Positions 5,062 to 5,701 of a stretch of 5,701 nucleotides of DNA are shown piece by piece; positions within the stretch are counted from its first letter, which is position 1, and each line of letters opens with the position of its first letter. Location: the NCBI GenBank assembly GCA_025449475.1, contig JANWJM010000138.1, positions 1 through 5,701 of the forward strand. The letters run 5' to 3'. A program made the translations under genes and the position numbers. The notes under the pieces were generated by a model. The model had not been told where the DNA came from. It ran no database searches and saw only the letters and a program-made list of their open reading frames with translations. The stretch is from Thermoactinomycetaceae bacterium (GTDB lineage Bacteria > Bacillota > Bacilli > Thermoactinomycetales > Thermoactinomycetaceae).

Positions 5062-5568
5062 ATGGGAAATCGAATGAACTTTAGTCGAGTCGCGCCGGAA
5101 GCCTATCAAGCGATATTAGGACTGCATAACTACACGCAATCAACAAATATCGATCCTCGGTTACAAGAACTAATTAAAATCCGCGCTTCACAAATTAACG
5201 GCTGTGCCTTTTGTCTCGATATGCATACACGTGATGCAAAAAAGATTGGAGTGGATGAAAGACACATTCATACTCTACCTGCTTGGCGCGAGACCCATTT
5301 CTTTTCTCCTGAAGAGCGTGCAGTGCTTGCTCTCACAGAGGCAATTACCCTTGTTTCGGACACCCATGTTCCTGATGAAGTCTACAATCAAGCAAAAGCT
5401 TTTTATAGTGATGAGGAGCTAGCCGATATTATCACAATCATTAAAACTTATATTGAGTCGCTTTCCCATAGGAAGGCGATTTTTTTGTATTACGATCAAC
5501 GCACTAAACCGCCTTGCAATCTCTACCCGTTATACCTTGCCCGAAAAGTAATAGGATCTGGGCAATGA
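5062..5568 (+). CDS. AhpD/carboxymuconolactone decarboxylase-like protein with altered C-terminus
   Basis: An alkylhydroperoxidase-like (AhpD core) protein, 168 residues, likely acting on peroxides or organic electrophiles through a redox-active cysteine pair. The core motif is intact: IRASQINGCAFCLDMHTRDA, with C48 and C51 in CxxC and H55. AWRET (74-78) and FFSPEERAVLALTEA (80-94) are family signatures. GGAGG lies 7 bases before the chosen ATG. Up to residue 127 the protein follows the family. The last 41 residues do not, because a 49-base insertion (5443-5491) shifts the frame. Without it the protein would be 146 residues ending TINALNRLAISTRYTLPEK (5492-5548, stop at 5549-5551), the expected tail. 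The insertion also carries an intrinsic terminator, so many transcripts probably end inside the gene. The enzyme may be inactive or unstable, although the catalytic motif survives. The operator upstream links it to the Rrf2 regulator. Confidence 0.85.
   Translation: MGNRMNFSRVAPEAYQAILGLHNYTQSTNIDPRLQELIKIRASQINGCAFCLDMHTRDAKKIGVDERHIHTLPAWRETHFFSPEERAVLALTEAITLVSDTHVPDEVYNQAKAFYSDEELADIITIIKTYIESLSHRKAIFLYYDQRTKPPCNLYPLYLARKVIGSGQ
5443..5491 (+). mobile_element. 49-base insertion in the AhpD-like gene
   Basis: The family frame is lost after ATT at 5440-5442 and resumes one frame over at 5492. The inserted bases hold a near-perfect hairpin and a run of seven T, and are flanked by ATT on both sides (a possible 3-base duplication). 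It is too small to encode anything. It could be a tiny palindromic repeat element or a scar left by excision of a larger one. Classing it as mobile is inference; a local rearrangement is the alternative. Confidence 0.5.
5458..5486 (+). terminator. Intrinsic terminator inside the AhpD-like gene
   Basis: A stem of nine pairs (5458-5466 with 5471-5479, one U·G) with loop CATA is followed at once by seven T (5480-5486). This is the best intrinsic terminator shape in the window, and it sits within the coding frame, inside the inserted segment. Translating ribosomes could prevent folding, so efficiency may depend on translation. Confidence 0.7.
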
Positions 5569-5582
5569 GCATCTCCATAAAC

Positions 5583-5614
5583 AAAAAAGACTCCTGAAGA
5601 TTGTTTCAGGAGTC
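5583..5614 (-). terminator. Minus-direction terminator-like hairpin
   Basis: Ten perfect pairs (5589-5598 with 5605-5614) with a 6-base loop; on the minus strand the stem is followed by TTTTTTGTTT. It would end transcription coming from the right. No minus-strand gene is visible between it and the window edge, which is odd and fits a relocated fragment. On the plus strand no T-run follows. Confidence 0.55.
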
Positions 5615-5623
5615 CCAAGTTAG

Positions 5624-5701
5624 CGACATATTAGTCGTTTATTATCTGCTATCGTTGAACAACACCATGATGAAAAGGGGATTATCTGGCCAAAAGCAGT
5701 A
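5624..5701 (+). pseudogene. proS: Fragment of prolyl-tRNA synthetase (continues past window)
   Basis: The frame reads AIVEQHHDEKGIIWPKAV, which matches the ProRS segment just after motif 3, where the catalytic core passes into the anticodon-binding domain (typically GIGVSR then this sequence followed by APYQV). Here the match begins only at about Ile-Ser-Arg (5630-5638). Before it stand unrelated codons, a TAG at 5621-5623 and a hairpin, with no start codon or ribosome site. The first two thirds of the gene are therefore missing, and the segment looks like a displaced or duplicated 3' portion. Whether the remainder past the edge is intact is unknown. Recognition rests on memory of the family. 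Confidence 0.65.

Noticed and set aside
5204..5422. 72-codon plus-strand frame inside the AhpD-like gene
   Set aside because: Lies wholly in the conserved part of the AhpD-like gene in another frame, with no ribosome site.

Overview
The window most likely comes from a Gram-positive bacterium of the Bacillota (Bacillales-like). The evidence is moderate GC, strong AGGAG-type ribosome sites, TTGACA/TATAAT promoters with 17-base spacers, a Bacillus-type Rrf2 regulator, and codon use rich in CAA/GAA/CGA. I cannot name the genus.

Left half, minus strand (2888 to beyond base 1): a large SNF2-type helicase, 962 codons visible, whose C-terminus lies outside the window. It starts with TTG behind an AGGAG site. 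Its architecture (DDPGSGKT Walker A, DEAH, late helicase domain, C-terminal tail ending near NYWDHR) matches the helicases of DISARM-like (DrmD) defence operons. It has a weak promoter and a perfect inverted repeat in its leader, so it is probably the first gene of an operon continuing off the left edge.

Middle (2905-4473): about 650 bases with no convincing gene, then a self-contained minus-strand unit. This unit has an extended -10 promoter near 4287-4315 and a leader of about 330 bases. The leader holds two tandem hairpins of the same architecture with compensatory base changes, then a set of overlapping, mutually exclusive hairpins. It leads to a 107-residue HEAT-like protein of unknown function (3952-3629), followed by a 14-bp stem-loop. 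This is the least explained and most interesting part of the window.

Right, plus strand: an Rrf2-family regulator (4474-4986) and an AhpD/carboxymuconolactone-decarboxylase-like gene (5062-5568). Nearly identical 19-base imperfect palindromes precede both genes, suggesting autoregulation and control of the enzyme gene. The AhpD-like gene carries a 49-base insertion holding a complete intrinsic terminator. The insertion shifts the frame and replaces the family's C-terminus, which is still readable in the next frame. At the right edge a sequence resembling the anticodon-binding part of prolyl-tRNA synthetase begins abruptly after a stop codon, so it looks like a broken or displaced proS copy. 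The insertion, the proS fragment and the gene-poor stretch together suggest a rearranged accessory region.
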